Shown piece after piece: positions 61,328 to 64,000 of a stretch of DNA of 64,000 bases. The stretch is from positions 137,904 to 201,903 of the forward strand of contig NZ_BBNN01000030.1 in the NCBI RefSeq assembly GCF_000829695.1, written 5' to 3'. The notes under the pieces are model-generated. The model was given only the letters and a program-made list of their open reading frames with translations, was not told where the DNA came from and did not search any database. Each line of letters starts with the position of its first letter. Position 1 is the first letter of the stretch. The stretch is from Streptomyces sp. NBRC 110035. Its GTDB lineage: Bacteria > Actinomycetota > Actinomycetes > Streptomycetales > Streptomycetaceae. The position numbers and the translations under genes are program-made.

Positions 61328-63942
61328 CGCTGGGCGCTCCCTTCCAGGGCGGCTTCCATGGACTGTGCGGGTCGCATGCCGATGTTCAGCAGGGGCAGGT
61401 CGGGCTTCATCTGGTCGCGTTCGGGGACGAAGCCGACCACCGGGTCCGGGGTGTCGGGGGCGTTGACGAAGGACACGAACCGGGAGAGCTTCTCGGGGTC
61501 GTTGATGGTCTCGGCCCACTCGTCGCGGTAGTACGCGACGTGGGCGGACATCAGGGACTCCAGCTCGTCGCAGATGCCGAGCGAGTCGTGTACGACGACG
61601 TCCCGCACGTGGTCCAGGCCGCCCGGGATCCGGTCCAGCCAGGTCGAGGTGCGCTCCAGGCGGTCGGCGGTGCGGATGTAGAACATCAGGAACCGGTCGA
61701 TCAGGCGCACCAGTTCGGCGTCCGAGAGGTCCTGTGCGAGCAGGTCGGCGTGGCGCGGGGTGGCGCCGCCGTTGCCGCCGACGTACAGGTTCCAGCCGCC
61801 CACGGTGGCGATGACGCCGAAGTCCTTCGACCGGGCCTCGGCGCACTCGCGCTGGCAGCCGGAGACCGCCGACTTCAGCTTGTGGGGGGAGCGCAGGCCC
61901 CGGTAGCGCAGCTCCAGGTCGATCGCCATGCGCACCGAGTCCTGCACGCCGTAGCGGCACCAGGTCTGCCCGACGCAGGACTTCACCGTGCGCAGCGACT
62001 TGCCGTACGCGTGGCCGGACTCGAAGCCGGCGTCCACCAGGCGGGCCCAGATGACCGGGAGCTGCTCGACACGGGCACCGAACATGTCGATGCGCTGGCC
62101 GCCGGTGATCTTCGTGTAGAGGCCGAAGTCGCGGGCGATCTCGCCGATCACGATCAGCTTCTCCGGGGCGATCTCGCCGCCGGGGATGCGGGGGACGACC
62201 GAATACGATCCGTTCTTCTGCAGGTTGGCGAGGAAGTGGTCGTTGGTGTCCTGGAGGGCGGCCTGTTCGCCGTCCAGGACGTAGCCGCTCGCGCCGATCG
62301 TCGGGGCCAGCGAGGCGATGATCGAGCCGACCGTCGGCTTGCAGACCTCGCAGCCGTCGCCGCCCCGGGCGTCCTCGCGGCCGTGCCGGTCCAGCAGGTC
62401 CCGGTGGGAGGTGACGCGCAGGGCGTGGACGATCTCGTACAGCTCCTCGCGGGTCTGCGAGAAGCAGCCGCACAGGCCCTTGTCGACCTCGATGCCGCCC
62501 GCCTCCAGCTCGGCGTTGACCAGCTGGCCGAGCACCTTCACGCAACTGCCGCAGCCGGTACCGGCCTTGGTGCACTTCTTCACCTCGGGCACGGTGGTGC
62601 AGCTGCGCTCGGTGACCGCGTTGCGGATGGTGCCCTTGGTGACGTTGTGGCAGGAGCAGACGACCGCCTCGTCCGGCAGCGCGGACGGGCCGAGCTGGGC
62701 GGGGGCGCCGGCCCCGGCGGGCAGGACCAGGGACTCGGGGGAGACGGGCGGGACCGAGCCGGTGAAGGCCTTCAGCGTGCCGTACGCCTCCGCGTCGCCG
62801 ATCAGGATGCCGCCGAGCAGCGTGCCGTCGCTGCCGATGACCAGCTTCTTGTACAGGCCGGCGCGGGAGTCGGAGTAGACGACGTCCAGGCAGTCGGCGG
62901 TGGCGCCGTGCGCGTCGCCGAAGGACGCCACGTCCACGCCGAGCAGCTTCAGCTTGGTCGACAAATCGGCGCCGGTGAACGACGCCTCGTCGGCGGCGAT
63001 CGTCGCGGCGGCGGTCTGCGCCTGCTCGTAGCCGGGGGCGACCAGACCGTACACCCGGCCGTCGGCGGCCAGCGCGCACTCGCCGATCGCGAAGACGTGC
63101 GGGTCGGTGAGCGTGCGGCACTGCTCGTCCACGGCGATGCCGCCGCGCTCGCCGACCTCCAGCCCCGACGCGCGGGCGAGCTGGTCGCGGGGGCGGACAC
63201 CGGCGGAGAACACCACCATGTCGGTGGCGAGTTCGGAGCCGTCGGACAGCTTCATGCCGGTGACCGCGCCGTCCCCGCCGACCACGATCTCCTGCGTGCC
63301 GGTGCCGGTGTGCACGGCCAGGCCCATGTTCTCGACGGTCCGCAGCAGCGCGCTGCCGCCGCCGTCGTCGACCTGCACCGGCATCAGGCGCGGCGCGAAC
63401 TCCACGATGTGCGTGGTCAGTCCGAGTCCCTTGAGGGCGCCCGCCGCTTCCAGGCCGAGCAGCCCGCCGCCGACCACCGCGCCCACGGTGGCCCTGCTCT
63501 TCGCGTACTCCTCGATCGCGAGCAGGTCCTCGATGGTGCGGTAGACGAAGCAGCCGGCCGCGTCCTTGTTCGGCACCGGCGGCACGAACGGGTAGGAGCC
63601 GGTGGCCAGCACCAGGACGTCGTAGTCGACGGCCAGCCCCGAGCGGGCGGTGACCCTGCGGGCCTCGCGGTCGACCGTCTCGGCCGGGTCGCCGATGTGC
63701 AGCTCGATGCCGTGTTCCTCGAGGAACGCCAGGTCCGTCATGGACAGGTCCTCGGCGGTACGCCCCGAGAAGTACGAGGTGAGCTGGACGCGGTCGTACG
63801 CCGGACGCGGTTCCTCGCACAGCACGACCACGCGGTGCGTGGCGGTCAGGCCGCGCTCGGCGAGCGCCTCCAGGAAACGCTGGCCGACCATGCCGTGGCC
63901 GACGAGCACGATCGTGGGGGTGGGCCCCGGGGTGGCGGTCAT
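61324..63942 (-). CDS. nirB: Nitrite reductase (NADH) large subunit
   Basis: The 872-residue protein starts at ATG 63942. An N-terminal FAD/NAD(P)H domain (VLVGHGMVGQRFLEAL; FAIGEC) is followed by a BFD-like [2Fe-2S] region (VVCSCHNVTKGTIRNAV, GTGCGSC). The siroheme/[4Fe-4S] reductase domain has SCVGQTWCRYG near residue 654 and SGCQRECAEA near 696, giving C-x5-C and C-x3-C. It reduces nitrite to ammonium with NADH for assimilation. Its start overlaps the stop of an upstream gene (TGATG), so an nir/nas operon continues beyond the window. Confidence 0.95.
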   Translation of the reverse strand: MTATPGPTPTIVLVGHGMVGQRFLEALAERGLTATHRVVVLCEEPRPAYDRVQLTSYFSGRTAEDLSMTDLAFLEEHGIELHIGDPAETVDREARRVTARSGLAVDYDVLVLATGSYPFVPPVPNKDAAGCFVYRTIEDLLAIEEYAKSRATVGAVVGGGLLGLEAAGALKGLGLTTHIVEFAPRLMPVQVDDGGGSALLRTVENMGLAVHTGTGTQEIVVGGDGAVTGMKLSDGSELATDMVVFSAGVRPRDQLARASGLEVGERGGIAVDEQCRTLTDPHVFAIGECALAADGRVYGLVAPGYEQAQTAAATIAADEASFTGADLSTKLKLLGVDVASFGDAHGATADCLDVVYSDSRAGLYKKLVIGSDGTLLGGILIGDAEAYGTLKAFTGSVPPVSPESLVLPAGAGAPAQLGPSALPDEAVVCSCHNVTKGTIRNAVTERSCTTVPEVKKCTKAGTGCGSCVKVLGQLVNAELEAGGIEVDKGLCGCFSQTREELYEIVHALRVTSHRDLLDRHGREDARGGDGCEVCKPTVGSIIASLAPTIGASGYVLDGEQAALQDTNDHFLANLQKNGSYSVVPRIPGGEIAPEKLIVIGEIARDFGLYTKITGGQRIDMFGARVEQLPVIWARLVDAGFESGHAYGKSLRTVKSCVGQTWCRYGVQDSVRMAIDLELRYRGLRSPHKLKSAVSGCQRECAEARSKDFGVIATVGGWNLYVGGNGGATPRHADLLAQDLSDAELVRLIDRFLMFYIRTADRLERTSTWLDRIPGGLDHVRDVVVHDSLGICDELESLMSAHVAYYRDEWAETINDPEKLSRFVSFVNAPDTPDPVVGFVPERDQMKPDLPLLNIGMRPAQSMEAALEGSAQR

Positions 63943-64000
63943 CAGGAGCCTCCGTCGTTGGTGAGCAGGTGGAGCAGGGGGCCGCCGTCGGAGGGGAGCG
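63942..64000 (-). CDS. C-terminal end of an upstream operon gene, cut by window edge
   Basis: Only the last 18 codons are inside the window; they read SDGGPLLHLLTNDGGS and a TGA at 63942-63944 that overlaps the nirB start. No family can be assigned from this tail. In Streptomyces an FAD-dependent oxidoreductase often precedes nirB, which would fit, but that is neighbourhood knowledge only. Confidence 0.55.
   Translation of the reverse strand, partial: LPSDGGPLLHLLTNDGGS

Overview
The window is high-GC actinobacterial chromosome, almost certainly Streptomyces. Codon third positions are strongly GC-biased, GTG and TTG starts are common, and gene order matches, from memory, the S. coelicolor stretch that runs from hrcA/dnaJ through era, leuA, recO/uppS, zur/znu, glyS and ppdK to nirBD. 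Most of it is core, conserved chromosome. Islands of change are small: the left edge, 37.3-42.5 kb, and 58.3-58.8 kb.

Layout. 1-3.6 kb: a left-truncated AIPR-type phage-resistance gene with a nuclease-like N-terminal domain, the 3' stub of a regulator, a Nudix hydrolase and a frameshifted pdxH. 3.7-10.5 kb: glycosyltransferase, an ATPase/GAF/SpoIIE phosphatase, hemW, DUF3097 and an MBL-fold hydrolase. 10.6-14.8 kb: CIRCE-hrcA-dnaJ, a nitronate monooxygenase-like enzyme and rsmE. 15-18.8 kb: a lipoprotein and a tricorn protease. 19.2-24.7 kb: HIT protein, RNase Z, an adenine-deaminase-type enzyme, glucarate dehydratase and a PfkB kinase. 24.8-30.4 kb: the phoH-ybeY-corC-yjbR-cdd-like-era RNA/ribosome-maturation cluster. 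30.5-33.4 kb: GH1 glucosidase, emfourin and an M4 protease. 33.6-36.9 kb: leuA with a leucine-rich leader peptide, a TerB-like protein and a GNAT. 37.3-40.7 kb: a decaying copy of the conserved SCO2521-2525-type locus. 41-42.5 kb: a dead regulator, a cluster of hairpins and a two-gene cassette. 42.6-49.4 kb: recO, uppS, zur, znuBCA with a Zur box, and glyS. 49.5-54.1 kb: MFS exporter, dusB and a membrane sulfatase-like enzyme. 54.4-57.5 kb: ppdK behind a series of dyads. 57.6-58.8 kb: an ArsR-type regulator with a palindromic operator and two decayed small genes. 59-64 kb: an LAXTG excalibur protein, a Tat-exported PhoX-like protein and nirBD.

How the genes work together. HrcA should repress its own operon through CIRCE. 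LeuA is probably attenuated through its leader peptide. Zur should switch znuA(CB) by zinc. Emfourin should inhibit the adjacent protealysin-type protease. NirB and NirD form assimilatory nitrite reductase.

The most unusual feature is at 37.3-38.4 kb. One reading frame looks like an in-frame mosaic of three neighbouring conserved genes (methyltransferase, variant P-loop protein, and a third protein) that then suffers a single-base frameshift. Several other single-base frameshifts and duplicated gene ends occur in the window. Raw-read checks are needed to separate real decay from assembly error.
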